Assembly: GCA_037447655.1 (NCBI GenBank)
Contig: JBBHKE010002460.1
Span: forward strand, 1-50,825
From: Zygnema cylindricum
Taxonomy: Eukaryota; Streptophyta; Zygnematophyceae; Zygnematales; Zygnemataceae
Direction: 5' to 3'
Length of the DNA: 50,825 nucleotides
The notes under the pieces were generated by a model. It made no database searches and was not told where the DNA came from. It saw only the letters and a list, made by a program, of their open reading frames with translations. The position numbers were made by a program, and so were the translations under genes. Shown piece by piece: positions 11,820 to 23,742 of this stretch (position 1 is its first letter; every line of letters begins with the position of its first letter).

Positions 11820-14513
11820 CATATGGGGCCCAAAGGCGTTCGGAATTATGGAACAGGAGAGCAGCGTCCATCCCGAAACGGCCGTGAGTAAAGGAGGAGG
11901 ACTGGGTAGATCTGCAACAAAAACACCAAGAGAAGGTGTATCATGTCAGACCAACACATTGGATGCAAGTGAAGGGGGAGACTTGGAGAATGACTTCCTA
12001 AGGCTCAAGGAAAAGCTAGACACGACACTTACGAAACTAAGACAGGACACTTACGAAACTAACCATGGCAGAAAGAATTAGACTGCTACGGAGACTCTAA
12101 CAAACACCATACGACGAAAATGATGTTAATGCCTGAGAACATTTCCCAATACTCAGAGAACCTAGCCATGGTAGAATCAACATAAATTCATCTTCCTTCA
12201 CACACGAAAATCTCAATGTTTCTCATGTCATTTCCCCATAGATTTGAACCGGTTCTCACCTCATTAAAGAGCTATAGATGGGAGGAGTCGAAGTGGGAGG
12301 GCGTGGTTAAGAAGCTGACAGCTGCAATAGAATCCACCGAGGTGGCGATGCTTGAAAAGTCCTCCAAGAAGGAGCCCGGCATTAAAGAGAAGAGCGGTCA
12401 AAGGTCTGACCAATTAACAGGTGACATCAAGGAGAAGAGCGGTCAGAGGTTTGACCAATTAAGAGGTGATAAGGTAGAGACCGGAGAAGAGCGGTCAAAG
12501 GTCTGACCAATTAAAAGGTGGCATCAAGGAGAAGAGCGGTCAGAGGTTTGACCAATTTAAAGGTGATAAGGTTAAGACCAAGCAAACCAGTCAGAACACA
12601 AATCATAAGGATTCTGTGTGCCAATAAGCATCCAGATCACAAACAGAGATGATCAAAGCAAAGAGGGGACACGCAGAATAGATAATGGCAAAGGAGAGGA
12701 CAATCAAGACGGAAAAGCCTCTCATGACCTCATCACAGACCAAACTCCAAACTGCATCACGATCTCAAGCCTCTTTCTGACAGCAGATGCCAAAGAAAGA
12801 GAAGGTTTGCCACAATGGCAAAAAAGAGGAGAACAAGAATTTACCAAGTTTGGGGAATCATTCGAGGAGATTCACCGAGAGAATCCGCAAAAACAAACTA
12901 ACACATCCTCCATGCATGTAGGATCCCCTCGGAGAAGTTGTTAAGGCACCCTCCCGTAGGCAACGTCCACACATCTGCAGATCCCGAAGTTCGAAGAACC
13001 AAGCGATGGGACGCCATCCTGCCAAAGACAAAGGAAGTGGTCAGAAAGGACGAGGAAGCGGTCAAAAAGAACAACAAGCACAACGAAGTTCAGATCCCTC
13101 ACACAAAAAACCGAAGCAAAAAACAGGTGTGCTACGCGGTCATATCAACGAAGGTTGCAGCAACAATAACTGAGATCAATCATGGCTCACGCAAGACGAG
13201 CAACCGCATCTCAAAAATGAGCATTCATAGAAATAAATAATCCACAACAGAAGACCTTTCATGTTCCAAAGAGACCATCGAGAGATCTTAGTCGGAGTGT
13301 CACTCACCTCATAAGAACATTAGTGGGAGATCTTACCAAAAGGGAGTCAAGCAAGTGGTATGGAAAGACACCACGCTTCAAGTGTCCTCAAATGACTCCA
13401 CATCAAGTAGTTTCGCCTCGGAATGGCCGAATACCACGACAAAGGAAATCTGCGGAGAGATCACCGAGAGTGCTCCAAATCAAATACGCACTCCATCATC
13501 ACCAACCCGCAAAGAGGACGAGGCCATCGTCTTGCAAGAAAAGGCCTCAGTCATTGTCTGTCAAGCGAAACAAGGGGAGACAGATCGCACACTAACCATA
13601 CATGTTGATACAGGAAAGCAAGCGGCAAAAGAGTGTAGCACCAGCAAAAAAACCAGTTGAAAAGATTGTAGGTGCACAAGACATGGCCTCAACAAACGGT
13701 GGGAACCGAATGCATGTTAAAGAGGAAAAAATAGGGGAACGAGACTCGAAACGTTACCTTAAGAAATCTTGAAAGAGGGAGAGGCAATCCTAAGCGAGAT
13801 GACACAAGAGGTGATATTCAAGAGAGAACCAAAATCATTCTTTCTCTCATCGTCAGGCTAGGTAGCACATACAGAGTCCTAGGAACTAGCTCCAATTACA
13901 AGAAAGTCCGATACTTGCAGAGAGAGAAAGAGATCAAAAATCAGTTTTTTGATAGGAAAAACCATGCAGAAAGCGGAATAGTGGCAGAAGAACCCAAAGG
14001 TAGCAAACCACATGCTAGACACCTCACACAAACCCAGAGTCTAGGGGGATATTTCAGCGGAAGCATTGGTGAGCAAGGGGCAGAGAGAAGACAAAAAAAG
14101 AAAGAAAAACATTACATAGAAAAGAAAGAAAATGAGATGCAAAACAGTGGGAGAAAGGAGAAAGAATCAAAAGACAAAGGGGTGAGCTTACTAACTTGCA
14201 AGTACACGATCAGAAGTACAGTTGACAAGGTCAACCGGAGTCACCACCACCATCCTCCAATTCCCGCCTCCATCGATGAGAGGAAAGTTGTCTCGGCATT
14301 CGAATTTCAGAAAGGTTTGTCAAAAACGCCACGAGAGAAAGCAAGAAAAATTAGTAAGCCGACGACGTAAGCTGACAACGTTGGTGTCAACTCTGACACA
14401 AGAGCAGAAGGGAAACAGAGAGGATCAAGGAGGACTCAAGCACGAGTTAGATCATAGGAGCAAATTATTTTCTAACAGAGTTGCGACTGAGACAAAAGCA
14501 CATACATGAAAGG
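11820..14513 (+). pseudogene. Copia-type internal region, left part, decayed gag-like remnant
   Basis: The best coding trace is 12216-12506: FLMSFPHRFEPVLTSLKSY, then LTAAIESTEVAMLE. This resembles the 'LLxSLPxxfexvvtal...L..eE' stretch of Copia gag (UBN2-like). Around it are short frames with charged, low-complexity peptides and frequent stops, so no full gag can be read. No CCHC knuckle, protease, integrase or reverse transcriptase signature is present. The right edge is the insertion point of the Gypsy element. Gag identity is moderate to low; the rest is unrecognised. Confidence 0.45.
12388..12575 (+). repeat. Internal tandem repeat, GAGAAGAGCGGTC units
   Basis: Four copies of GAGAAGAGCGGTCARAGGTYTGACCAATT start at 12388, 12432, 12484 and 12529 (spacings 44, 52 and 45 bp), a doublet-type repeat. 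In one frame it reads EKSGQRxDQLxGD, an imperfect peptide repeat following the gag-like segment. Confidence 0.8.
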
Positions 14514-15016
14514 TGTAACAGGGTTACAGAGTAGGGTACTTAGTAGGTAGCAACTAGGCTGCTATAGTTGCGGTGTCAGAGCAGCGCAGCTGCGATTCCA
14601 GACCAGCACAATATAGCAGCATAGCAACTTAGCGGCGTAGCTACTTAGTAGCGTAACAGCATAGCAGCGCAGCTTAGCAATATATCAACGCCGCGGAATG
14701 TATATAGAACGGTGTTGTTCTAGAAGGGTATTTTGAGATTTGTCTCGGTTGACCGTGAAGGTCCACGTGTACAGTTGTAGAGTACTAGGTTGTCTACCAG
14801 CTAGTTAGTTTAAATAGGGAAGTAGGCCTAGTCAGCAAGAGACTCTTTGAGTAGACCTTCGCAGCAAGCGCTGAATTTTGTAATCCTCTCCCGAGTAATA
14901 TAGCGCAACCTTGTCTGTCATTGCTGTGTGCTCTTGTTGTTGTTACGGGAAGATCCTTTGAACTTTTCGCTGTGTATTGTGGTGTATTGTTGTGCTTATT
15001 TTTGGTCCCTTTTACA
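14514..15016 (+). repeat. Gypsy 5' LTR
   Basis: 503 bp; it differs from the 3' LTR by about 9% and lacks a 12-bp segment present in the 3' copy. The left half is rich in AGCAGC/TAGCAAC-type short repeats (14580-14690). Confidence 0.93.
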
Positions 15017-15017
15017 C

Positions 15018-15029
15018 TGGTATCGGAGC
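15018..15029 (+). promoter_or_regulatory. Gypsy primer binding site (initiator tRNA-Met 3' end)
   Basis: TGGTATCGGAGC starts one base after the LTR. It matches the common plant LTR-element PBS TGGTATCAGAGC, complementary to the 3' end of initiator tRNA-Met, with one substitution (A to G). Confidence 0.9.
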
Positions 15030-15050
15030 TTAACCTCGTGACTCAACAGC

Positions 15051-15957
15051 ATGGACGAACACGGCGTATCCACTACAGAAATGTTAGCGCAAGTCCTCAA
15101 GGAGTTAGAAAACATTAGATTACAAAACGCGCAGCTGAGTAACATCGTCGTAGCTTTGGAATCTCGTCTTGGGGAGTGACCTCAAGGAGGCATGGAGAGG
15201 GACTACAGGAGACCAAAATTAAGACTTCCCGACGAGTTCGACCCTGCAAGGCACAAGAACCTGGACACGTGGCTATTCTCCGTTGAGAGTTATCTCAAGA
15301 ATTTTCCTAGCCTATCGCACAGTGAGAAGATTCACTACGCAGGTGGTCTTTTTAAAGGGGCAGCGGGAGCATGGTGGAGGACATTGGTGGAGAATGATGA
15401 GATACCGACCGTTTGGGCTCTCTTCATTCAATTCCTCCGTGACGCTTAGCAGCTTGTGAATACAGTTAAGGCTACAAGAGATAAGATCGCAGTGTTGAAG
15501 CAACGAACTTCGGTGTTGGAGTTTACGCAGCGATTTTTGGAGTGCAAGGTTGAAATACCTACGATGACGGAGGATGAAGCTGTGGATCGCTACGTGAAGG
15601 GGCTTAAATCATCCATTTGTAGAGATGTGGAATAATGGCTTGCTCGGGAAAGCACAACTCCTAGTCTCTCGGCAATCATTCAGTTTGCTGAGCGGACTGA
15701 TTCAGTCGACTTCACCTTCCGTAGACCATATCATTATGGGTCGAGTAGCGGCGCAGGGGGTCAACGAGATGATGGTCCAACTCCCACGGAGCTCGGAGCA
15801 ATTGATGAGGATAAGGGGGTGGTCAACGTGTTGCGGAAAAAGGAAGAAAACTATCAAGACCAAGGCCAACAACTTGTCCCTTGAGGAGCTCCAACAGAGG
15901 AGGCAAAATGGCTTATGCTTCCAGTGCGGTTCCCCGGACCATATGGCCCGAGAATGT
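15051..15957 (+). pseudogene. Gypsy gag (capsid and CCHC nucleocapsid), disrupted
   Basis: ATG 15051 opens a frame with a coiled-coil-like N-terminus (EMLAQVLKELENIRLQNAQL). The same frame is broken by TGA 15177, TAG 15447 and TAA 15633, yet continues with typical Ty3 gag signatures: LDTWLFSVESYL, GAAGAWWRTL, a Q/R-rich 'LEFTQRFLECKVEIP' helix and 'DRYVKGLKSSI'. The nucleocapsid zinc knuckle CFQCGSPDHMAREC (15916-15957, C-x2-C-x4-H-x4-C) lies in the +1 frame relative to gag, so a frameshift lies around 15830-15880. This is most simply an indel in a dead copy. Capsid and nucleocapsid would form the cytoplasmic virus-like particle. Confidence 0.88.
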
Positions 15958-18900
15958 CCAAAACAGAAAAATCCAGGAAAGGGGAAACTTAACGTCATGA
16001 GGTTAGCCGGTGAAAGAGGAGACCCTTTGATATTTCGGGGTCAAATCAGAGTAAGTGCAACTAGCTTCATGGTGGACTCCAGAGCATCGGGAAATTTCAT
16101 CAACGAGGCAACGGTGAAAAGGTTGAAACTTCCTCTCGTGGTGCTTAAGGATCCTCAGTCGGTACAATTTGCAGACGGAAGTTCCTTATCCATTACCCAT
16201 CGTACTCCGAGGTTACGCGTCGGAATCGGGAAATTCTGATGGTACGACACTCTTCATGTATTTCCTCTTGGGGACCATGAGATAATCTTGGGGAAGCCGT
16301 GGCTACAAAAATGGAATCCAACGATCAATTGGAGAAGTGAGGCCATGAGAGTGAAGAGGAGTGAAGAACATTTTGAGGTAAAAGCGAGTGCGGCTAGTAA
16401 AGGAGCGAAAAAGGAACGCCTACTTTCGGCCTTACAGCTTAAGAGGGCACTCAGAAAAAGGGAAACTATTGGTGTAGCGGTCGTCCAGCCTATAGAGGAG
16501 GCAAAGGAGGAGATTGCGGAGGAATGGAAGAAGAAGGACCTCGACTTCGACTCAAAAGAAAGTGACGACACCAAAAAGACTTCCGAAGTGGCCCCGGAAG
16601 TTGTGACAAAACTTCTCGAGGAGTACGTAGATGTTTTTCCCGCGAAGCTCTTCGAGGGCTTACCTCAGACGCGCGAAGTAGACCACAAGATAAATCTTGT
16701 TGTCAAAGCGGTACCCTCGGCTAATCGGATAAACAAGATGAGTTACATCGAATTGGACGAACTCAAAAAGCAACTCGCGGAGTTGGTCGAAGCCGGAGCA
16801 ATAGAACCGAGCAAGTCACCGTATGGAGCCGTCGTTCTCTTCGTGAATAAAAAAGATAGAGGTTTTCGTATGTGTGTGGACTACCGAGCGCTAAACAAGT
16901 TAACAGTGAAAAGTGCGTACCCTTTACCGAGAATAGATGAATTGTTTGATCGACTTCGAGGTGCTAAATATTTCTCGAATATAGATTTGCGTAGCCGTTA
17001 TCACCAGATCAGGATTGCCGAGGAGGATGTGGAAAAGACAACGTTTAGAACTCAATACGACCATTTCTAGTTTCGGGTAATGCCGTTCGTGTTGACCAAT
17101 GCACCGACAACTTTTATGCCTTTGAGGAACTCCATCTTTCGGCAATATTTAGATGCGTTTGTAATCGTCTTTCTAGACGACATCTTGGTGTATAGCGCAA
17201 CGCTGGAGGATCACATGAAGCACCTGCGAACGGTCCTACAAGCCCTTCGGCAAAATAAGTTGTACGCAAAGAGGAGTAAATGTGACTTCTTGAAGGAAAA
17301 AAATGATTTTCTAGGCCATGTGGTGAGCCGGGATGGAATCGCAGTGGATCCGAACAAAACGAGGGCAATGAAGGAGTGGCCGCAGCCGGTGAATATTACG
17401 GAATTACGGAGCTTTATGGGATTATGCTCCTTCTATCGACGTTTTTTGGAAGGTTTTGCAAAAATGGCTGCACCACTCACGGAATGACTCAAAAATGACG
17501 TACCCTACGAATGGAAATCGACGCTAGGGGCAGCTTTTAACACGTTGAAAGAGCGGTTGGTTACCGCCCCTGTGTTAGCTGTTCCCGACCCAGACTTACC
17601 TTGGACGATAATTACAAACGCCAGCGATACGGCTATTGGAGCGATCCTTATGCAAGATCAAGGAAAAGGCCTACAACCCATTGCCTACGACAGTCGAAAA
17701 TTAAAGGCAGCGGAGCTTAACTGGGCCACCCATGAAAAGGAGACAATTACGATCATCAATGCGCTGGAGGTTTGGAAATGTTATGTTCAGGGGAACCGGA
17801 TCACAGTTATTACGGATCACCACGCTTTACAGTACCCGCAAACACAGCCAAAGTTGTCCAAGAAACAAGTGCGATGGATGACGTTTCTTCAGACCTTCGG
17901 GCTGGAACTTGTCATTGTGTATAAGCCGGGCAAGACAAACCCGGCGGATGCGCTGTCAAGAAGACCCGGAGTTGCTGCTCCAGTGGCAGAGCAACAATCG
18001 CAAACATCGCAGGATGTAGACGTAAGCTTTGTGAAAAAAAACACCGCAGTGTCGGACGTAACGCAAGATCCGAAACTTTGCGCAGTCACTACTACGGTGC
18101 AAGTGGACGAACAGTAGATAAGTAGGATCAAGGCCGCTTACGACAAAGAAGAGATAATGAAGGAACTTATTCAACAAAAGATATTATTCTGAACCACCAA
18201 TGGTATGTGGCGGTACAGACCGAGTCAGACAACACGACTTTACGTTCCAACAAAGCCGGAGTTACGTCATATGATACTTCAAATAAGTCATGACGAGCCG
18301 CTCAGTGGACATTTTGGGCGGGATAAAACAACCGCACGTGTCGTTGCGGCGTATTACTGGCCGAACATGAATCGCGACATTGCGGAGTATGTATGGACGT
18401 GTGACTCCTGTAATAGAAACAAATCGGCATCGGGACAACAAGATCTGTTGCAACCCCTCCCCATACCATCAGTTCCTTAGGAGGTGATCTCGATGGATTT
18501 CATCGTAGCTTTCCCGCTGACTAAGGAGGGCTATGACTCCATCTTCGTCGTTGTGGATTATTTGACGAAAATGGCCCATTTCCTACCCACATCAACCACA
18601 ACCACTGCGCGAGATGTCGCAGATTTATTTTTTCTGGAGATATTCCGCCATCATGGACTTTCGAAGAGGATCGTCAGCGACCGTGATCGAAAATTCGTAA
18701 GCCACTTTTGGCAAAAACTATTTGAGCAATGTGGCACACAATTGGCCATGTCCACAGCTTACCACCCTCAAACTAATGGTCAGACTGAAAGGGTGAACCG
18801 GACTTAGGAGGAGGCGTTGCGGGCTTATGTCTTGGTACACCAAACGGATTGGGTGGACTGTCTAACAACGATTGAGGTGGCGTACAACATTGCGGTGCAC

Positions 18901-20321
18901 TCGTCCACGAATGCTACGCCATTCTCCCTCAATGGACGACAGCCCACCCTTCCACAAAACTTATAGGTAGCGGACTGCCTTACGCCGGCAGCTCCGGATT
19001 TTGCCAAAACGTTGCAAGGGAACCAAGAAAAGGCGGCAAAGGGGCTCCAGCTGGCAGAGGATTGTCAAAAGTCGCAGGCCGACGCTCACCGGAAGGAAAC
19101 CGTTTTCTGCGTGGGTGATAAGGTTCGCCTTAATATGGCAAACCTCTCCTTATCGGGTGCCCTCTCTAAGAAATTGGCACCAAAATTCACGCGCCAATTC
19201 ACAGTTTTGTCACGTGTGGGTTGTTGTTCTAAGACAACTGTTGGCACTGAAGATGAAGAAGATGCAGCAGTAGTCATCGTAGAACAAAACAAAAGAGGAA
19301 GCTTCCACAAATACCAATGGCTGAACAACAACTTTGACAGACTATAACTTTCAGAAAAATGATCCAATGGTCCTGAAAATTTACCACAATGTAGATAACA
19401 TAAAAAGAAACACACACACCAAATTTTAAAGAATTCCGCTCACATATCTGTGAGATATGCAGAAATGAAATTACATAAAACTGAGTGTACAGTTTTCATA
19501 TCATTTGTTCCTAATGAATCAAATTCACTAAGTCCTACTTCTATACACCGAAACTACACTAAGCTGTACGGAGGCATTCCAGCCGTACATATAACATTCT
19601 AACACAACAAATAGTATGAGTATACCTGTGTACTAAAGGTATGTCATAAACCACATTCTCAACTCTAAACAACTAATTCACTACAAACAAAATTCTATTC
19701 TACCAAATATTTACACCGAAGTTCAGACAACGTAAAGTGATAGTGATCTAGTCACGCCTCGTCAGTATTTGTTGGCGGCGGCTGTCAGCCGTCCGACTAG
19801 AGGATTTGGCACCGTAGAATTGACTTCACGAAGTCCCGTGGTCCTGCCGAATTTCCGTACGTCCACGGAGGACATACTCACGTATTTCTCTCAAGTGACG
19901 ACGCGTGTCCCAAGTGTGAATGAACCGTGAACTCCCAACTTCACTGTCACACTAATTTTTGTAACCACTGAACCGAACTCAACCAAAAATAACTTAAGTC
20001 CTGAATAGCTCTCTCTCCCTCACAGCTGAGATATAGAGAGGACTAAAGCTTTCTAAAAACAACATGGGTGAGGTGGCTTATAAGTTGGATATTCCGAAGG
20101 AGTGGCGTTTCCACAATGTCTTCCATGTTTCTCTTCTTAAACCATTTCGCGACCCTGAATACCACCCACTCCAAGAGGGAGATCAAGAGGATGAGGAAGA
20201 CCATGAGCTCTCGGATGCGGAGGAACTAGAACGGGAACGAACACCTCCGCCTATAGCGGAGCGCGCCTCGGATCTGGAGGTGATGAGGGACCCCAAGAAG
20301 AAGAGTACCGCAGACGAGTAG
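15958..20321 (+). pseudogene. Gypsy pol: protease, reverse transcriptase, RNase H, integrase; disrupted
   Basis: One frame carries all domains. Protease MVDSRASGNFI at 16069-16101 has the catalytic D-S-G triad changed to D-S-R (AGA 16081-16083). The RT has [30 protein letters not shown] (usually SGYHQI) and the catalytic FLDD at 17170-17181. RNase H has TNASDTAIGAIL, THEKE and ITDHHALQY (about 17600-17960). The integrase has an HHCC zinc finger (H-x-H, CDSC, 18260-18430) and the D,D-E core (DFIVAFPLTKEGYD, VSDRDRKF, TNGQTERVN). In-frame stops lie at 16237, 17068, 17485, 18115, 18190, 18478, 18805 and 18964. The frame is split at 19222 by an insertion and resumes as GEVAYKLDIP...NVFHVSLLKPF at 20064. 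No chromodomain was recognised. The protein cannot be functional. Confidence 0.95.
19222..20064. mobile_element. Solo-LTR-like insertion inside Gypsy pol
   Basis: An 843-bp segment begins TGTTGTT and ends AACAACA (perfect 7-bp inverted ends, TG...CA) and is flanked by a 5-bp duplication TGGGT (19217-19221 and 20065-20069). Removing element plus one repeat (848 nt) restores the pol frame exactly, from VLSR-V/M-G to GEVAYKLDIP. No internal coding capacity or paired LTR is seen, so a solo LTR from an unequal recombination is the simplest reading. A non-autonomous DNA element is the alternative. Confidence 0.85.
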
Positions 20322-21052
20322 TCGTTTGAAAGCGCGGAAAAGAAGGCGTAAGCACAATACCCCAGTGGTGACGATGTTTTCCTTTTTCGAGGAGATCAAT
20401 GGGACACAGACGAAGAGACTGAAAAGGGAGAAGAAGCCCCCGATTACCTCTTTCCACTCCCTGTCAACACACGGCATTCGGATCTCACCTTCAGCTTCGC
20501 GAAGCACTTTTATTAGGATCCAGCGAAGTGGCATGAGGAGTGGCGTACTCGAAAGCCTGGGGAACCTATCCTTATCCTCGCCAACGTACCATCACACCCG
20601 GCCTGGAATTTTATGAGGACAAAGGACCTCGTGAACAATCACAAGGGTTATGTGCAACTAAACCCCCCTGCCCTTCCGTTTGTGGAAGTGGTTGAAAATA
20701 ACTACCGGTACAGAGTGGATGTTCCCGGGTTACTTCGCCATTATCACCCGTGGGATGTCCGCCTCCATGACATCATCTCTCGGCAGAGGTTACACCTGAG
20801 GTACGGGCACTCAAGATGGCCCAAAACGCTCTGCAGCGGGCCCGAGCTGCTAGAAAAAATGCGTCCTTCAAGCTAACGAAGGTACCTCGGTGGGAACCGG
20901 CTGAAGGAGAGGCGGAAGAGGTACAGCAACTTGCAGAACCCGAAGCGCCCCGAATTTCGACACCCGAGGAGCCAGCACCGGCAGCCATTCCGCCGCAATT
21001 CGAGGTACTAGAGGCTGTACCGGAGGAAGGGGAGGACCAGGTTCGGGAATGA
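20322..21052 (+). pseudogene. Unrecognised C-terminal extension of Gypsy pol
   Basis: The post-integrase frame continues past TAG 20319 with protein-like sequence (DQWDTDEETEKGEE, FAKHFY, DPAKWHEEWR, NNYRYRVDVPGLLRHYHPWD). After a frameshift near 20795 it becomes MAQNALQRARAARKNASFKL followed by a P/E-rich tail ending at TGA 21050-21052. Together this is roughly 330 codons between integrase and the 3' LTR, beyond the usual Gypsy gene order. I do not recognise a domain; it is acidic, then basic/coiled, then P/E-rich. Additional stops near 20349 and 20514 show decay. Confidence 0.5.
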
Positions 21053-21252
21053 ATCACTCAGAGATGTTTGGCAGCGGCAGGCCATCATATTGCGCTATTG
21101 GAGACCTGATGTGAGCAGCTCCAAAATCAACTCGACACCCTGCGACAGGAGTTCGAGGAGTATCGTGAACAGATGTACGGCATACTCTGGCAATAGCAGT
21201 TTCCCTGAGCCAGTAAAGTTCAGCGAGAGGCTGAAGCCCTAGTAGGAGGCAC

Positions 21253-21767
21253 TGAAACAGGGTTATAGAGTTGGGTACTTAGTGGCTAGCAACTAGGCTG
21301 CTATAGTTGCGGTGTCAGAGCAGTGCAGCTGTGATTATAGACCAGCGCAATATAGCAGCGTAGCAACTTAGCGGCATAACTACTTAGTAGCGTAGCAGCA
21401 TAGCAGCGCAACACAGCAACGCAGCTTAGCAGTATAGCAACGCCACAGAATATAGATAGAACGGTATTGTTCTAGAAAGGTATTTTGAGATTTGTCTGGT
21501 TGACCGTGAAGGTCCACGTTTACAGTTGTACAGTACTAGGTTGACTACCAGCTAGTTAGTTTAATTAGTGAAGTAGGCCTACTCAGCAGGAGACTCTTTG
21601 AGTAGACTTTCGCAGCAAGCGCTGAATTTTGTATTCCTCTCTCGAGTAATAAAGCGCAACCTTGTCTGTCATTGCTGTGTGCTCCTGCTGTTCCTACAAG
21701 AAGATCCTTGGAACTTTCCGCTGTGTATTGTGGTGTATTATGGTGCTTATTTTTGGTCCCTTTTACA
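21253..21767 (+). repeat. Gypsy 3' LTR
   Basis: 515 bp, preceded by the short purine-rich tract AGTAGGAGGCA (candidate polypurine tract) and followed by target duplication AAAGG at 21768-21772. The region 21053-21252 between pol and the LTR is non-coding. Confidence 0.92.
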
Positions 21768-21772
21768 AAAGG

Positions 21773-23742
21773 AGATCATGAGGAACAAAATATCACCGTT
21801 AACTGATCCAACCGGGGAGAAGACAGATTTGCCGAGGGCAAAGACTCACATCATCCTCAAGGAAGTCACCTCAAGGGAAGGAGATCACCCATAGGAGCTC
21901 CTATCATCGAGGCCGATAAAGAATTTGGATTCAGTGGAGGAGCAAACAGTTCTATATCAAGGAGAATCGGACAAAGGTGAACAAAGGACGAAAAACAAGA
22001 AAAGAATTTGTAAGTCAAAATTACTTCACCGTCCTTTCAAGCATCATGCCACATGATACTAAAAATGGAATGGAGTGCAAAAATCAGACAACAGCAAAGG
22101 CAGGTGGAACTCACCATAGAGGAGCAGAGATTCCTAGGAAAGTGGGAGAAGCCTCACAGGATTCCTCCACTTGTCGTCCCACACAACCGGTTGATTAAAA
22201 ATTTGATTAAGTAAGTGAAAGGTTAGTCCACTTGATAGAAGAGGAACCGAAGTCAAAAATGTGGGAGACGAAATCTTTCAAAGAAGCATTGATGTTCGAA
22301 ATTGAGAAAACAGACAGGAGGGGATTAATAGGGAAAGATTCAAAAGAATTTTCATCTTACCTTTTTGTGACCGAGGTTCTTCCAAAACCGCCATTTCTAC
22401 AGGCTCCAGATGCGGCCAAGGTTCAGTCTGCCACGATTTCGAAAGGAAAACATCTGCATAGCACAGCGGAAGACATCATGGGAGAGTATAAAGGTGTTAG
22501 TTTCCAATCCTCAATGTCTCAGATTAGGTCACATTTCAATGTTATGAAATTTAAGAGTCAAAATGCAAAGAAAGATAAGATTATAAAGACATCTAGAAGA
22601 ATTCAGAAGTTGATACAGCTAAAAGATGTAAAAGACTCAAAAGAACTCAGTGCTAAGACCTCAATTTATAAGACCTTAATTGTCCACCTAAATTAACAGT
22701 TGCCAAAGAAAGGCTTAGAGGGGATTCAGATAGATGCAATGAAATCAAGGTTGAGGGAAGTAAAGAAAACATACCTCACCACATTCAGATAGTGGAGAAA
22801 CATATTGGACTGCCGCAGATTAAAAAGTTCCAGGCAGGATTAACAACAAGATCTGCAGCGGAAGCCGTGGCTGGGGAAAAGGGAAAAAGAACCTAGACGC
22901 CATAGCTGTAGAGGAAAACCTAAGCCTTAGTTTCCTAGAAGACGTGCTAACCTATTACAATCTGAAGAGAAAAGACAAGGACTTAGACGAAACCCTGAGT
23001 GAAACCCTAAGGAAGAAAGGTTTCAGACAGGAAAATTCCAACGGACAGAATGAACATGTATTAGAAAGTACTAACTCATTTATGATTTGAAAAAGTACAA
23101 TATGTACCTTTGAATTCATGCGACGAAGGCACGAAGCACCTTTGGAGTCATATATTAAGAAATGTTGAGGTTTCATCGCCGCCGCAAACAAAACAATCGA
23201 ACGACCAGAATTGAGTGAGTCGTTTGAACGACAACTTAATTTTCATACGACGAAACACACGGTACTAATTGGATGTCTGACGAACGAAATCCACGATCAA
23301 AGGGAAATGAAAAAGTATTCTCTTCGTACAATGAGGATAACGGACACATCAGGTGGTCCCAGAAGTGATCTGTTGGCATCAGCAGCAAACGCCAATGACG
23401 CATTAGCAGCAAGCGCTAGCGACGCAGTAACCTTAGGCGCCAATGACGCATTAACAGCAAACGCCAACGACGTAGTAACCTTAGGCGCCAGACGCGCCCC
23501 AATTGGTCATACTTTGACAAAAGGTCATCTTTGGACCACAAGTGGTCCCCATAGGATTATACTTCAAACAAAATCAGAATCAGTACAAGTCAATGGAGCC
23601 AGAGCTTATATCAACTCCAAATCGCCTCAAGGGTACTGCGATCAATTTTTACATCGAGAAAAATCCCGCTAGTTTTTTACTTTGACGAAAATCATCAGTG
23701 GCGATATTGTATCGGGTGTATTGCGTAAAGCTCGAGTGGGAG
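21773..23742 (+). pseudogene. Copia-type internal region, right part, unrecognised
   Basis: Resumes the outer element after the Gypsy insertion. Several short frames (for example 22232-22696, lysine-rich, KSKMWETKSFKEALMFEIEK) show no recognisable pol motif. At 23385-23495 an AACGCCAAYGACGCATTARCAGC motif recurs, encoding an alanine/asparagine repeat (ANDALxA). The last bases before the LTR, GAGTGGGAG (23734-23742), are a plausible polypurine tract. Confidence 0.45.

Larger units (their letters stand above)
14514..21767 (+). mobile_element. Ty3/Gypsy LTR retrotransposon nested in the Copia-type element
   Basis: Complete 7,254-bp element with LTRs 14514-15016 and 21253-21767, TG...CA ends (the 5' copy begins TGTAACAGGG, the 3' copy TGAAACAGGG, both end CCCTTTTACA), and a perfect 5-bp target duplication AAAGG (14509-14513 and 21768-21772). 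Gene order is gag, protease, reverse transcriptase, RNase H, integrase, which defines Ty3/Gypsy. A hand alignment of the LTRs gives roughly 44 substitutions plus two indels, about 9% divergence, so the copy is old. This agrees with 11 in-frame stops in gag-pol. Its own pol is interrupted at 19222-20064 by a younger element. Confidence 0.95.

Noticed and set aside
19001-19273. Alternative frame overlapping the Gypsy integrase C-terminus
   Set aside because: The adjacent frame continues integrase sequence (HRKETVFCVGDKVRLN) and rejoins after the 848-nt insertion.
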